Source: Hypoxylon rubiginosum
Taxonomy: Eukaryota; Ascomycota; Sordariomycetes; Xylariales; Hypoxylaceae
Assembly: GCA_902806565.1 (NCBI GenBank)
Contig: CADCXA010000031.1
Location: 186,001-250,000, forward strand
Direction: 5' to 3'
DNA: 64,000 bases
This document shows, piece by piece, positions 10,803-22,650 of the stretch. The position numbers and the translations under genes are program-made. The first letter of the stretch is position 1. Every line of letters starts with the position of its first letter. The notes below the pieces were generated by a model. It searched no databases and had not been told where the DNA came from. It worked only from the letters and a program-made list of their open reading frames with translations.

Positions 10803-13800
10803 ATGGCTTCGGTGACATCGCTCGGGCTGCACCAGCCCACTGCCCTGCAATATGCCGTACAAGAACAGCTTCTGCCAGAGGCACCACCGGTTTCATCATA
10901 CGATTGGAACATAACCGTCGACCACTCTGGCGACGAGGAAGGAGAGGATGAGCTTCTCATCACCAAAGACACCGTCATATGGTCAAGAGGTCGTATTTTT
11001 CGAAAGTGCTTCGGCTTCAAGCTTGAAAAAGAGCCCATTACCCAGGCTCTATTGACATATTTCCCTAGCTCCGAACAGACAGATAATACCCAAGACAATG
11101 ACCCGGGACAGAGGCGCGTTCGGTTCAACAAGGACGAGAATGCCTTGTCCAAGGCCCTTGTCGTCTTCTTGAAGACCCAAGCTCACGTTTACTTCCTTGA
11201 TGGCACGAGTCATGTTGTGCATATGCCTTTCGAAGTCGAGTCTGCTTGTGCTGCTCCTCAAGGAGTCATAATACAGCGGAGGCAGCGAGCTGATACCGGC
11301 CTGGCAGCCAGCTTGAAGTTTCCTCGAGTGCCACATAATTCCTTCATCTCAAATCAACTCTCCCCGGTATCCACTCGTGCCTCCCAGCAGAGTACCTTCA
11401 CGACTGATACTTTGGGCAAGCCGAAGGCCCTCCCCATACGGCTAAATTCTCAGTTCGACAATCTCTGGACCGTTCCCGAGGAGAAGAGCGATTCGCAGTG
11501 GCCACGCTTGGTTGCTCTGACCGATCCCTTGTTAGAGCTTGGCCTAGTAGTCACTCAAACCGACAGATCTACCAAGCGTAAGGGTCGTCGAAGTTCTGAC
11601 AAGTCACCCAGTTTCCTCGACCGAGCAGAGGAGATAGTCCACGTCGAAGCAATACCCCAGCATCAACCATACCGAAAAGGCGAGGGAAAGCCAGTCCTTG
11701 CGGTGACCATCAATAGAGAGACGTCCATGTACACCGTCTGGAAACTTACTTACATCCCCAACGAAGACCCATTTATCAACGGCCGCAAGGCTACGCAGAG
11801 GAAGACGGATCGACGTCGCAGCTCGATGCAGCCGGGCTTGCCTAGCGGTGCTACTACGCCTCTGCATCCGGGGTTTAGGGAAAGTTTTGGTGCCCCTCTG
11901 CCTGGGAAGCGTCCGCGTAAAAGTGAGAAAGTTGAGAAGAACACTAGGACTCTAGAGAACCTCGAATCTTCGTTGGGTATAGAGAAGGAGTCGGGAGTAA
12001 CTCGTCGAACTTCCCGTCGGGTGAGCTCCATGCTAGCGAGAGCCGATCTCTCTGCTTCTCAGGATAGAGCGACATTTTCCGAGCAAGCTCAGATTGCCAA
12101 CCACCCTGGTGTGCGGAGGGACACGTCACACGGAAGCCACCGAGGTCGAACTAGTGGTGTATTTTCGGGGCCAAGCTTTACCGGGACTACCAATCTTGGT
12201 GTAAACACTCTGCTGGAGGCACCGGTTGATAGCTTGTTGGAAGAGCTGCGTGCTGGCGGAGATTTTGAAGGGTTTCACACCATGGGTCTGGATGACCATG
12301 ACTTCGACGGGCTTGCTCAGGAGATCCTGTTTACAAAGGTCCACAGCTTCCCCATCGATAATAGTAACGTCCGGTATTCCCTCTCAAAGGAACCGGCCCG
12401 AAGTCAGTGTAAAGTCTTTTATCTGACCGGCCCGGAATCGGTAGACGACGACCACAACCGCCAGCAAGTCTTAGTAGGGATACAAGACCCAATGGAGAAG
12501 CGTCTACAACTACTTACTCTCTACTTGCAATCAAACAAATCATCTTCCGATCCCGACAGGACTGTCGTGACCTTTGGGCAGCTCAGGAAAGCCCAAAATG
12601 TCATCGATTCCTGCAAGATAGTCGATGGCGAAATGTCAATGATCCTAGTGTTGTCACAATCGACAGGAGGGCAGCGCGAGCTTAGTATTCAAGCGCCATG
12701 GGCACAACTAACATCCATCGCCCTCCCGCCGAAGTTGTTACTAGCTAATATACGCAATCTCGACTATCACGGTGGCCTCGTTAATAGAGAAGTCGGTATT
12801 AGGAGAGCCGTGACTCCTATAATCGGGGAGATTACCGGCCTACGACACCCCAAGCTACATGGCATTGTTGATATTTTGGATGACACCCAACAGCACCATC
12901 AAATTCGTATACAGCTCCAGCCTTCTTCCCCGCGAGTTATGAAAGTCTTGAAGGTCCTCCGATCAGCTGTTCCAGCTACATCCGGAGAAAGACTGATGGC
13001 TAACTGGTGGGCGATTATCGGCTGGCTTCGGCTGCAAGACGACGATTTTACAGATCTGGAGTGGTCCGCCGCCGTTATCCAGATACTCTCTGTATACCTT
13101 GCTCTCGGTGTCGACGAAGCTATGCTACCAGTGGGTAGCACGCCTCAGAGAAGATCAAGAGGCTTTCTTAGGTCAAGCAGCGGAGCACAGATTGATCTCG
13201 CTGATTGGGACGCTATGAGCATGTACGAAACCCCTGGTTCGTTGACACATCCGCCTTGGATAGAGAACAAAGCCTGGCAATGGATCATGGAAGAGGACGA
13301 TTCTTCACTGGCGATATTTCGGCCGAGCCCTGGGCGCGGCAACATGAGTTTTCTCACGTTGCACATAAAGTATGCCTTAGCGTACATGTCTTCCAGTTAC
13401 GGCGACGTCGCATGTGGCTCCGAAGGATTCCTCCCAACATCTCCGAGCCATGACTACACAACTAGAACGCGATATGCCCAAGATATTTTCCTCTCGCTAC
13501 ATCTATTGCTAGAGGAGCAGAAGCTTAATATCGCCACCTCTCACGTATCATCCCCGGGGCTAATCGACCTACGAGCCGTACTCCTTCAAATTTCTCAATG
13601 GTTAAAATGGCGGGAATGGTCGAACATCTACGAGCTCGAGATGCCCATGGACTGGCCGGAACACCAATCAGAATCGACAGCAGTTTCGATATCTCTCATA
13701 CCTACTGAGCCAGCCTACTGGGACGTTTTCGATTGGATCCGGATAGGCCTGTCCCAAGAGCCGAATCCATCAGTATTCGTACCACCGATAAGATCGGCCA

Positions 13801-16717
13801 TGACTCCGGCAGTCGTTCCGCGTATTAGAACGTTCGAAAGGCTCTTCCAGAAGCTATCCCTAAGAAGAAGAACGCCAGTAGACTTTGTAGAGGCAATGCA
13901 TCAAAGCGGTATCACGCCGACTGTGCTAGAGTCCCTACCGGAATATGTCCTAGTGCCACTGCAAGATGCAATCACGCAATGCCAACCAAGTCCTCCACCC
14001 AGATGGTCCAAGGGTTTATTAAATTTGGTCAACAGAAGCGACGTCGGGTCGGTCTTAACACAGTCCGATAATCTTCATGTCCGCTCGACTAATGTACTTG
14101 TAAGTGTTCCTGATTGTTGGGTTTCTTTCATTATGTTAACATCATTTAGGCCCCAACTCATATCGCCTCGTGGGACTTCAATTCACTCTGTCAAAACGTC
14201 ATGGAGTTTAATGATGGGCCATCTGATGACGTCGCCGAGAGCGACAAACAAGCAGTCATCCGTGCCATCTTTAAAGAAGACCGTCGCCTTGATGAGATCA
14301 AGATGATGCTTAATACGACAAAACCGCGAATTATACGGCTAGATGCACTTCCCGGATGGACGGAGCCCTACTACCTGGAGCAGCAGAAGGAGATGGTGAC
14401 AAGGCTTGCTAATAACACCTTGTCCATACCAGCTGGTCGCAGTTTGATGAACTATGGGCTGCGGTTCCCTCTCTTAACGCAAAAATTCCATATCAACGGC
14501 TTTGTTCTAAATTGTACTGTCAAGCCTAACAACGTCACGGTTGGGGTTGATAAGTCGCTCTTTACCGAAGAGAAGATTGCTTGGGCTTTCTTCCATGCCG
14601 GTGTCGCTGGCGGACTGTCCATATCCCGCCAGGCTAAAGGGATAGATACATCATGGATTCTCTATAACAAGCCGGGCAATGATCTGAGCAACAGGCACGC
14701 CGGTTTCCTCTTAGCGCTGGGCCTCAACGGCCATCTCAAAGGGGTAGCAAAATGGGTTGCTTTCAAATATCTAACGCCAAAGCATACCATGACGTCCATC
14801 GGATTGCTTTTAGGATTGGCAGCATCTTATATCGGGACGACCGACTCCCTCATCACGCGCTTATTATCTGTCCACGTCACACGAATGCTACCACGTGGAG
14901 CTGCAGAGTTGAATCTCTCTCCCTTGACGCAGACAACTGGTATTATGGGGATTGGTTTGCTCTATTGCAATAGCCAGCACCGACGGATGAGCGAAATCAT
15001 GATGTCCGAAATTGAGCATGTCGAAACTGACGACGAAGAAGAGCCACTTCGAACTGAATGTTACCGACTCGCAGCAGGTTTCGCCCTCGGTTTTATCAAC
15101 CTGGGAAAAGGCACCGACCTAAAGGGCCTCCACGACATGCGTATTACGGAAAAATTACTAACTCTAGCGTCGGCATCCAAGAAGGCTGAACATGTACACA
15201 TTCTGGACAGATCTACGGCTGCTGCCGTCATGGCTGTCGCGCTTATATATATGAAATCGGAGGACCATATAGTGGCCCGGAAAATTGACGTCCCTGATGC
15301 AGCTCTACAATTCGATTACGTCCGGCCCGACATACATCTTCTGCGGACCGTTGCGAAGCATTTAATCCTGTGGTCGGATATCGAACCTACACACGACTGG
15401 ATTCGTAGGAATCTTCCAAACCGCTACCGTTCGAGACTACAGCCACCAGCGCACCCTCCGGACCACCCATCCCGCGGACCGCTTGACTCGACGCACCTAC
15501 CGTTCCTCACAATCTTAGCCGGTTTATGTTTCTCGATAGCCTTGCGGTTTGCAGGCTCGGGGAACTTGAGAGTCCGCGATCTCTTACTCTCCTATATCCA
15601 CAAATACTACGGGCAATGCCGTAGCGCTGGCCCGAAAGATACTTTCGACGAAAGATCCGTACGAGTGACGGCTCAAATGTGCCTCAACGTGGTTGTGCTC
15701 TCTTGCGCTACAGTCATGGCTGGAACTTGCGACTTGAAGGTTCTTCGCTACCTACGGTCCCTCCACGCTCGCAACGGCCCGGACACCACCTACGGCTCTC
15801 ATATGGCGACACATATGGCTATGGGCGCTCTCTCTCTTGGCTGTGGTACCCAGACCTTTAATACGTCAAACTTGGCCATTGCATCACTGCTCGTCGCATT
15901 CTACCCTGTCTTCCCGGATTCCGTGCAAGGTAACAAGAGCCACCTGCAAGCATTCCGGCATTTCTGGGTGCTAGCCACGGATCCCCGGTGCCTAGTCACG
16001 AAGGACATGGCAACGAACGCACCCGTCAGCGTCCCGGTTGCCATCCGACTTAAGAACTCATCCGAGGAAGAAGTGCGCAAGACGCCATGCCTCTTGCCTC
16101 CCTTGAGCGACATACAGGGTGTCAGGACCATATCACCCGAATTCTGGAATCTCGAGCTGAATTTTGAGACACACCCGGAATATGCGGACGCGTTCAAGCA
16201 TTCGCAAGCACTATACCTCCGAAGACGGCCCGTTAGCGACAGCCCGTTTGCGACGACGATGCTTGCGCTCGGCCGCCAGAGTGGGTTTGGGTCTGGAGGC
16301 CTCGCCGAGTTGTCCGCGGATACAGCAGCGCAGCCTCTGGAGTGGCTGTTCGATAACATACCATCGCTACGCAAACTCACGCACGCGGAGCGCAGCATCG
16401 TGCTGGATCGCGGCGTGGGCGGCCCCGATGTCAGTAACAACGCCGTCAGTGCCGTCGATGCGCGGCTGGTTCTCCAGGATATTATCCATAGGGGAAACAG
16501 GGACGACCTGTTAGGACTAAAGGGGCTATTCGAATGGGTCGAGTGGAGAGCGGGTAAGACGCAAGAGACCGAGAAGGAGAAGGAGAAGGAAGGCGAGGAA
16601 GATAAAAATAGGAGTGTCATCGAACGGAGAATGCCGCGCTGGACCGGGGAGGGCTGGCTCAGAGAGAGCATTGTTGAGGATTTGAAAGGTGGCGTATGGC
16701 TTGCTAGCAGGGAATGA
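10803..16717 (+). CDS. APC1: Anaphase-promoting complex subunit 1 (BimE/Apc1)
   Basis: Two exons, 10803-14099 and 14150-16717, separated by a 50-bp phase-0 intron (GTAAGT ... TTTAG), giving 1954 residues, close to the roughly 2000 of fungal BimE proteins. The N-terminus MASVTSLGLHQP is the family start. The N-terminal half carries the beta-propeller-like region with a disordered Ser/Arg-rich insert (about residues 330-470). The C-terminal half has PC (proteasome/cyclosome) repeats, e.g. HAGFLLALGLNGHLKG and GLLLGLAASYIGT, then further helical repeats. A Lys/Glu-rich tract lies near the C-terminus. Known role: the largest scaffold of the APC/C ubiquitin ligase, needed for anaphase onset and mitotic exit. 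The joined sequence across the intron (STNVL-APTHIASWDFNSL) matches the expected conserved region. Confidence 0.93.
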
Positions 16718-17099
16718 TTATGAGCATGAAATGAATTACGCCGTCGCATGCGCGGGTAGGGAATGGCATTGCATTTGTTAGGGACATGGTAAAGGACAAG
16801 TCTATATTATACGTAGACTATCCCTCGTATATAGTAGTACTGTTGCATTATTTGTACCGACTTTATATAGGTAACTCCTTCTAACTATATGACTGACGAG
16901 CTGGAATATTGCCCCGTATGTCGTGAAGGGATCAAAACCCTCTTAGCGTATCGAGTCATGGCTACTCTCATCGTTTCCTCGTGCTTGGTTAAACTTCTTC
17001 ACTTTTACCTATTAAATACCATTGGTAACGGAGAAATAAAAGTGTATGGTGATGAGATGATACACTTATATGTAGAGCACTGGGCGGGAATCACATTGT
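16718..17099. other. Intergenic region downstream of APC1
   Basis: AT-rich, with many short ATA/TAT words and no coding sign. It runs into repeat sequence at about 17.1 kb. Confidence 0.5.
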
Positions 17100-17245
17100 G
17101 TCGCAATGCCATGTTGGCCGGGCGCTATAAATACAGGGAGTTTAGTGTTGGCCATACTGCTAACCCCGTTATGATTACAGTGGGTTATAGCGCGTACCTC
17201 CTATAACTTGAGATTATGTCATCAATTTTTCGAGTTTTTAGGTGA
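17100..17245. repeat. Partial copy of MITE-like dispersed repeat (right end)
   Basis: This stretch (GCTATAAATACAGGGAG ... GATTATGTCATCAATTTTTC) matches, with many substitutions, the right-hand third of the better copy that follows directly, and ends in the same terminal word GATTATGTCATCAAT. It looks like an older, degraded copy or the right end of an element into which the next copy was inserted. Confidence 0.6.
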
Positions 17246-17545
17246 TATTGATGACATAATATTCCATATGCCCTATAACTGCCCTATAATACAGGGACCT
17301 AAGTGCTGGAGGTCACAGATAGCCTCAACCATGGCTCAATCATGGTTCAACAATAGCTCAGCAATGGCTCAACAACGGCTTAACAACAGCGTCATGATAG
17401 CCTATAAATGCCCTACAAATATAGGGAGCTTGGGCACCGAGTCCCGCTATAACTACAGCGAGTTACAGCGCATACCTTCTATAACTTTAGGTAAGATTAT
17501 GTCATCAATTTTCAGAGTTTTGACCGGTTTGGCGGTTTTAGGTGA
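17246..17545. mobile_element. MITE-like element with terminal inverted repeats, copy 1
   Basis: Begins ATTGATGACATAATATTC and ends GATTATGTCATCAATTTTC, so its ends are inverted repeats of each other; with the longer arm seen in copy 2 (56.7 kb) the repeat is about 33 bases, including GGTCAAAACTCTGAAAATTGATGACATAAT-type sequence split over the ends. The interior (CCCTATAACTGCCCTATAATACAGG, then AGTGCTGGAGGTCACAG) is nearly identical to copy 2. It has no coding capacity. The about 300 bp length, TIRs and lack of a transposase fit a non-autonomous DNA transposon. I could not identify a clear target-site duplication or superfamily. Confidence 0.65.
17332..17393. repeat. Short tandem motif (about 11 bp: ATGGCTCAACA variants)
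   Basis: Five or so imperfect consecutive units such as CATGGCTCAAT, CATGGTTCAACAA, TAGCTCAGCAA, TGGCTCAACAA and CGGCTTAACAA inside the MITE-like element. Copy 2 keeps only about two units (ATGGCTCAACAACGGCTT), so copy number differs between the elements. Confidence 0.65.
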
Positions 17546-17913
17546 TATGGCCAGCCGTCTATTGCTAGCCGTCCATGTTCATGTTTCAATAAGACGAGTC
17601 ATATTCACCTTGTCTGTACTTACACCGATTCTAAGTGACGCTCACTAAAGCCGTCAGGACACAGGTGCTGAAAGCCGCTGGCTAGTTGCTCGACTCGGCT
17701 GGTGGTGATCTGCCCCTGAAGCAACCTACTAAAGACCCAACCCTTAGAGCTAATTCTTTTCCCTATGGGTCTATTTTTCTGACTTCCCGTCTCCACGTTG
17801 TTCTACTAATCAGGGGGCTGGTTGCTCGGCCTGAAAATCAACTACCTACAGATGCAAGTACAATCTGGCATAGGAATTGTGAGAGCGGGCGGTGTCTCCT
17901 CACATTAGCTTCC
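17546..17913. other. Intergenic region, possibly degraded repeat
   Basis: Contains two related phrases, CTGGCTAGTTGCTCGACTCGG near 17675 and GGCTGGTTGCTCGGCC near 17817, but no element ends or coding sign I can support. Confidence 0.35.
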
Positions 17914-20094
17914 CTAACGCAACGGGCCTATCTCGATACTCTCTACAAGGAGCGAAGCATCAATGGCTACGAGTCCTATCCCGCCTCCCGGGTACTGGTC
18001 GTCCTTAGCCTCGAGCTTAACCTCGTCGCCGACCCGGGCGAGTATCCGGCTACCCTCCGCCTCCAGGGTGACGTCGTACGGCGCGTCTATCTTCCAGGAG
18101 AAGGGCGCGCTCGCCAGCTCGACCCGCCGCCCGTCGTCGACGGCCTTGACCAGCGCGACGCGGAACCCGCTCGCCCCGGTCAGGAAGCGCAGCGCGTAGT
18201 ACCGGTTCAGCCCCCGGACCCGGATGGCGGCGCCGGCCGGCGCGGCCGGCGTGTCCATGTTGACGGTGAATTTTTTGAAGACGGCCCGGTAGTCCGTCCA
18301 CTCCCGCGTGCCGTAGCTGACGAGGCCCTCGCCCGAGTCCTGCGCCACCACGAACTTGCCGTTGGACATGCTGAACACGTCGGCGCCGTTGACGAAGGAG
18401 TGCTTGCAGAAGTCCAGCTCGCCGTAGCTTGCGTCCCTGGCTCTCAGCGTCAGTTTAGGGATGCCATCCCATCCGAGGCTGTCCAACCATATAGTCCCAC
18501 CGAACGTCTTGGTCGGACTGCTCGATATGGTTAAGCCCACGGACTGGACCGGTCGGACGCCGAGGTTGGTTGGGATGACGTCCTTTAGAATTTCGGTTTT
18601 CCCCCGGGCTACCGTTACGGTGTTGCCGACGAGAGTTTCAAGCTCGTCTGCGGAACTGTACGCTTTTATCGTGAATTGAACCTGTGCAGCACCCGTGTTC
18701 TCTTTGTCCGCTCGCAGTACTGCTCTGATGGCCTGCCCAGGATATAGTAAGGGCGAGCTTTCCAGATTGTAACGATCGGTCATCCATCTTTCTACCGGCG
18801 CGAAGGTGTCCGTCATGACCTCGACAGAACTGCCTGTGGTCTTTCCAAATCCGCTAATGCAAATTTCTAAGCCGGTCCTCTTCTTAGGCCCATAAACGGC
18901 TTGTTTGACTTTTACCCGGCATCCGGTGTGTTTGGGTACCGATGTCAGCTGGAACCCCTGAACACTTCCGGGGAGGCTGAAATGGAATTGCGCGCCATCC
19001 TTCGGGCGCGCAAGTGGGGGCAGACCTCCGAGCTTTCTGCGCATATTCACAATGTCGTAGGCGATCCGTGCAGCGTTGTTGATGGAATACCCGCCGTCGG
19101 CGCTCGAGATGAATGCGCGATCTGCTACGGGGCCTCGCCAGTCGGGACCGTTATCAAACGCCTTTAAGCCGTGCATGATAGCAATCAGACACGCCACATT
19201 ACCCGAGTTGCAGTCGGTGTCCCAGCCGCACGTGTTGACAATGTGCATCGCTTCGTGGAAATCGTGGGAAGCGTAGATGAGTGTCATAATCATGATTCCG
19301 TGATTCGGCACGACGTGGCATAAGCCAGGGAACTTGTCGTATCCGTACTTGTCTTCGATCCTCTGCCGTGTTCTCAGCCAGTTATCATCCTCTTCGCACC
19401 ATGATCGCACATCTCTGATCAGCGTAGCTATCAGCGAGTCGGAAGGGATGGCGTTTAACCCCACGTCTATCAGTTCATCGACATCGCTCTGTAAGAACGC
19501 TGCAGCTTCCATAGCAGCCCACAGCTTAGCGGCGTGGACAGATTCTCCGTCATGGCTGACGGATGCGGCGGCGTGAGCAAGATTGGTTGCTAGTTCTGGA
19601 TCTCCCGCTGCTACCATCGCCCACCCGTCGATGAAAATCTGGGCTCCAATCTGCTCTGCGATAGTTTTGCCGTTCGTCAGTATAGACCCGCTGTCGGGCG
19701 CCTCGATGCCTTTCCGCAGGTTGAGATAGGCCGTTTGTTCGGTCGAGACGCCGTTTCCGCCCCACCAAAAGACCGTCTTTTGTTTGATGACGTTGTTGAG
19801 CCATGTCCTCCCGATCGATGCCGATGCTGCCGGTGATGGAAGATTTTTTGTGAAAGTGTCAGAGTTGTGCTCTTCTAGCGCCCTCACAAACGTAAATGGG
19901 CCGGAAATGTCGTCGTCCGTAACTACTATGGACGTGCCCAGCTGCTCGTTGACGTAGTAACGGATGTGGCCCAGCTCTGCGAGAATTTCCTGGTGCGTCC
20001 AGCCTTCAACGGGCCGTCCTAGGTAGACTCCGATAAGCTTGCCGAGGACGCCGGCATAGACCCTTTCCAGGTAATCATCTGGGAGATTGTCCAT
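17914..20094 (-). CDS. ADP-ribosylglycohydrolase family protein with C-terminal beta-rich domain
   Basis: 726 residues, single exon. The N-terminal half is an ADP-ribosylglycohydrolase (DraG/ARH) fold: GVLGKLIGVYLGRPVEGW at about 15-32, metal-binding TDDD at 59-62, and the second metal site DTDCNSGN at 292-299. These acidic residues coordinate the two Mg ions in known members. After about residue 370 the protein continues with beta-rich sequence ending in a segment resembling a LamG/concanavalin-like sandwich (for example YYALRFLTGASGFRVALVK and APYDVTLEAEGSRILARVGD). Role from the family: removal of ADP-ribose from proteins or hydrolysis of ADP-ribose derivatives; bacterial and fungal large members with added domains may act on other N-glycosides. 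No signal peptide. The 3' part of the gene is much more GC-rich than the 5' part. Confidence 0.82.
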   Translation of the reverse strand: MDNLPDDYLERVYAGVLGKLIGVYLGRPVEGWTHQEILAELGHIRYYVNEQLGTSIVVTDDDISGPFTFVRALEEHNSDTFTKNLPSPAASASIGRTWLNNVIKQKTVFWWGGNGVSTEQTAYLNLRKGIEAPDSGSILTNGKTIAEQIGAQIFIDGWAMVAAGDPELATNLAHAAASVSHDGESVHAAKLWAAMEAAAFLQSDVDELIDVGLNAIPSDSLIATLIRDVRSWCEEDDNWLRTRQRIEDKYGYDKFPGLCHVVPNHGIMIMTLIYASHDFHEAMHIVNTCGWDTDCNSGNVACLIAIMHGLKAFDNGPDWRGPVADRAFISSADGGYSINNAARIAYDIVNMRRKLGGLPPLARPKDGAQFHFSLPGSVQGFQLTSVPKHTGCRVKVKQAVYGPKKRTGLEICISGFGKTTGSSVEVMTDTFAPVERWMTDRYNLESSPLLYPGQAIRAVLRADKENTGAAQVQFTIKAYSSADELETLVGNTVTVARGKTEILKDVIPTNLGVRPVQSVGLTISSSPTKTFGGTIWLDSLGWDGIPKLTLRARDASYGELDFCKHSFVNGADVFSMSNGKFVVAQDSGEGLVSYGTREWTDYRAVFKKFTVNMDTPAAPAGAAIRVRGLNRYYALRFLTGASGFRVALVKAVDDGRRVELASAPFSWKIDAPYDVTLEAEGSRILARVGDEVKLEAKDDQYPGGGIGLVAIDASLLVESIEIGPLR

Positions 20095-21010
20095 GATAAA
20101 TAGAAGTTGGGTTTATTGGCAGAAGTAGTGAATAGCAGCGAAAGATGATGATGAAGGAGGCAATTCATATATCGTGCCTTGTGTTGCTATCCAAATGTGA
20201 ATGACTTGTCCCAGGTAGCAGAGTGGATGGCTTGGAGGCGGGAACGTGGAGATAGATATACACCGATGATTTGCAGACCAAATAAGAATGCTTATTAAAT
20301 GTAATGACTTAAAGAGGCCAGTTAATCTAGGCACCAGGTAGGTGCCTACAAGTAGGTAGACATTAGATGAGACGAGAGGATAAAAGGATGAAAAAGGGTG
20401 ATGAAAAAAAGTGACGAAGGTGCCTCCGACCCTCCACTGTCAACGCTTTAATGCCCCGCGCCAGGCACGCCACCCACCAGACAAACGGCAACTACTACTC
20501 ATCAATTCTTAGGTTATACCTTCAATATTGCTCATGTGCAGTTCTATGACATCAGCTAGTAGTATCTGGAAATAAGTTCTTTACTTGTCGATACGGCATC
20601 ATTCAAAACGTTTAGGTATCTGTCTGTCTTGTCTTAAGAGACCTCTCGCATCTTTGAATGCTGAAGGTACCTAACTGAAATCTTGAATTCAACGCGATGA
20701 CAATAAAATGAATGGACCTAAACGAGCTGAATCAACAAGTACACATCCTAGAGACTGGTTGGTATCATAAGGTGGCCATTCCGTTGAGACCCTTGCAACT
20801 TGTCCTAGAACACACAGCAAGGCGCTGATGCAGCCTACTAGGTTATGTAAAACCACCACCCCCTCCTGTCTCGCCATAATAGTCTGCGACTACGTTGATA
20901 CTGGTTCACTTCAACGATCCACCCGTTCCTTATTCCCCATTATCTACCAAGTCAACGTAGAATCGTCGGGTTGAGCTGGATAGGCAGATGTCTCCAAGCA
21001 GATAGTCGAA
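20095..21010. other. Intergenic region
   Basis: No convincing coding sequence. Contains AGGTAGGTGCCTACAAGTAGGTAGA near 20337 and an A/G-rich stretch near 20380-20420. The promoter of the ADP-ribosylglycohydrolase gene lies at its left edge. Confidence 0.5.
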
Positions 21011-21668
21011 CTATCTAGCCACCGGGGCAAGTTGGATGGGACCATCGTGCGGGATAGTAGCAACTCGATTGTTGCAGGACGAGCAGAAGATGTTGGTGTT
21101 CTCGCACCAGCCGCCGACACACGGCAGGCAGGCCAGGCATACGCAGAAGAGGCACAGGACAGCGCCTGCCAGCCTGTGAAGTGTGAGCTTTGCCCGGGGA
21201 AACATAGATACTAATAAAGGAGGACGGAAAGGTTAGAAACAGCCACGTACGTTTGCGTCGAAGTGCCCTCTCTGGTGACTCTGGTCTTCGTGCAATGTCT
21301 GCAAAAGGGGCAGTTGATCCAAGCCGGGTTCTCGCCGAGCATATGGAGCGGCGTAACCACTCGAGCGTTCGGCTCTACGCTGACTAGTGGCGCCTTGTTA
21401 TCCTTCGGTGTGTCCTTCGGCATGTCCTTCGGCGCGTTGGAGCTTGGCGCGTTCAAGTCTCGCGTGTTCGAGTTCGAGTTCGGGTTCGAGTTCCTAGAGG
21501 GCTGTTAATATTAGGAATGCGAAGAGGTATAGTCACGAAACCTTACTCTTCTTGAATCACCGGGGCGATCTGCTGCTGCTTGTCAACCGTGACGCCCTCT
21601 TGTTGAGGTATGGGTGCATCGTCCGCCACAAGGGGCTGCGTTGGAGACGGGAGCGTTTTCTCGGCCAT
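21011..21668 (-). CDS. LITAF-domain protein
   Basis: Three exons: 21547-21668, 21251-21493 and about 21011-21173, giving about 175 residues. The first intron (53 bp) fits GTAAGG ... CTCTAG with frame kept. The second starts at a strong GTACGT, but its acceptor is less sure; TTCACAG at 21174 keeps frame and the LITAF spacing. The product has a disordered N-terminus rich in Pro/Gln/Asn/Lys with small KDxPK repeats, then a LITAF (SIMPLE/PIG7) zinc domain: INCPFC, a Cys-rich hydrophobic insertion LAGAVLCLFCVCLACLPC, and a second CSSC knuckle. Known role of LITAF proteins: monotopic anchoring on endosomal/lysosomal or plasma membranes, with the two CxxC knuckles binding one zinc. Compared with animal forms, the region after the hydrophobic insert lacks the usual VDSCKDVEH sequence. 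Confidence 0.7.
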
Positions 21669-22650
21669 CTTGAACTGATGGGATGGTTGGAAGAATCAAA
21701 CTCAAGAAAACGTCCGTCCTAGTCAAGGAATGCGATGAAAGTGTCAGTAAATAATAATTTACGTGATTGCTACTTTGAGAATTAAAGGTGTGGTTTCCTT
21801 AAGAAGGAAACGAGAAAAGAGCTCCTGCCCGGGCAACGAGGAATTGTGTTATCAAAGCAGAGCTGTCGTGGCTACCTGTCTAGGTAGAGTAAACTTGCGA
21901 AAAACAACTTTTTTTCTTTTTGGGAATCTCGAATGGCCACGTAAAGATATCAGATCGAAAGCAAACATTAAATCCACCGAATGTGTGTGCTTCGATACAC
22001 GATTGAATTTTGGTGTTACTTACCGACCACGCTGAGCCCCTCTACATACGACGCGATCACACATGTGAGCGTGATGATTCGACAAGAGGGTAGTGATATA
22101 CGCGATATTTCTATTTTTAGCCGATCAAAATCTCTAGAATAGCGAATGTGCTACCTTTCGCATCCTTCGCCATGGTATTCATCTTTCACTTTAGGTTTTA
22201 TAACTGACCGAGTGAGTAGGTCTTTTCATGCCGTCCGCGAGGTCGTCTCCGGAATAGAATGCGGGTGGTATTTTGACCGACCGATTGGTCACCGGCCTAG
22301 ACATCGGTGGTTGGTGTCCTCCCAACTGAAACGCTGTCATCTAGGAAACTGGGTATATAGGGCTGACATGGCAGCCGCATTCTCTTGGAATAATGAATAG
22401 GGGTTCTAGTTAGATGGCATCATCGTCGGGGCTCAAGGCTTACCCCCCTCTAGATCTTTGGAGGGCGCTTTTATAACGGATATTTTGCCCCCGCCTTGCC
22501 GCAGCCAGGTGACACAAGAGGTCTAGAAGCCAAGACGAGGCTGACTGGGCTTATTACTCCTTCTAGGATTCGTTCTACCTCACTCGCTTCTTAAACCCCC
22601 CTAACGGCCCCCAATGGGACGCATTAGAGAGCGGCAGTCCACCCGAAGAA
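21669..22650. other. Divergent intergenic region between LITAF gene and HET gene
   Basis: No coding sign. It must contain the promoters of both flanking genes. A/T-rich stretches near 21900 (CAACTTTTTTTCTTTTTGGG) and TATA-like TTTTATAACGG near 22470. Confidence 0.45.

Noticed and set aside
16889..17648. Open frames in the MITE-like region
   Set aside because: They cross TIRs and tandem repeats shared with the copy at 56.7 kb, where the same frames are broken.
17686..18534. Plus-strand frame overlapping the ADP-ribosylglycohydrolase 3' end
   Set aside because: Product is Arg/Ala/Val/Gly-rich, a GC-rich shadow of the minus-strand gene.
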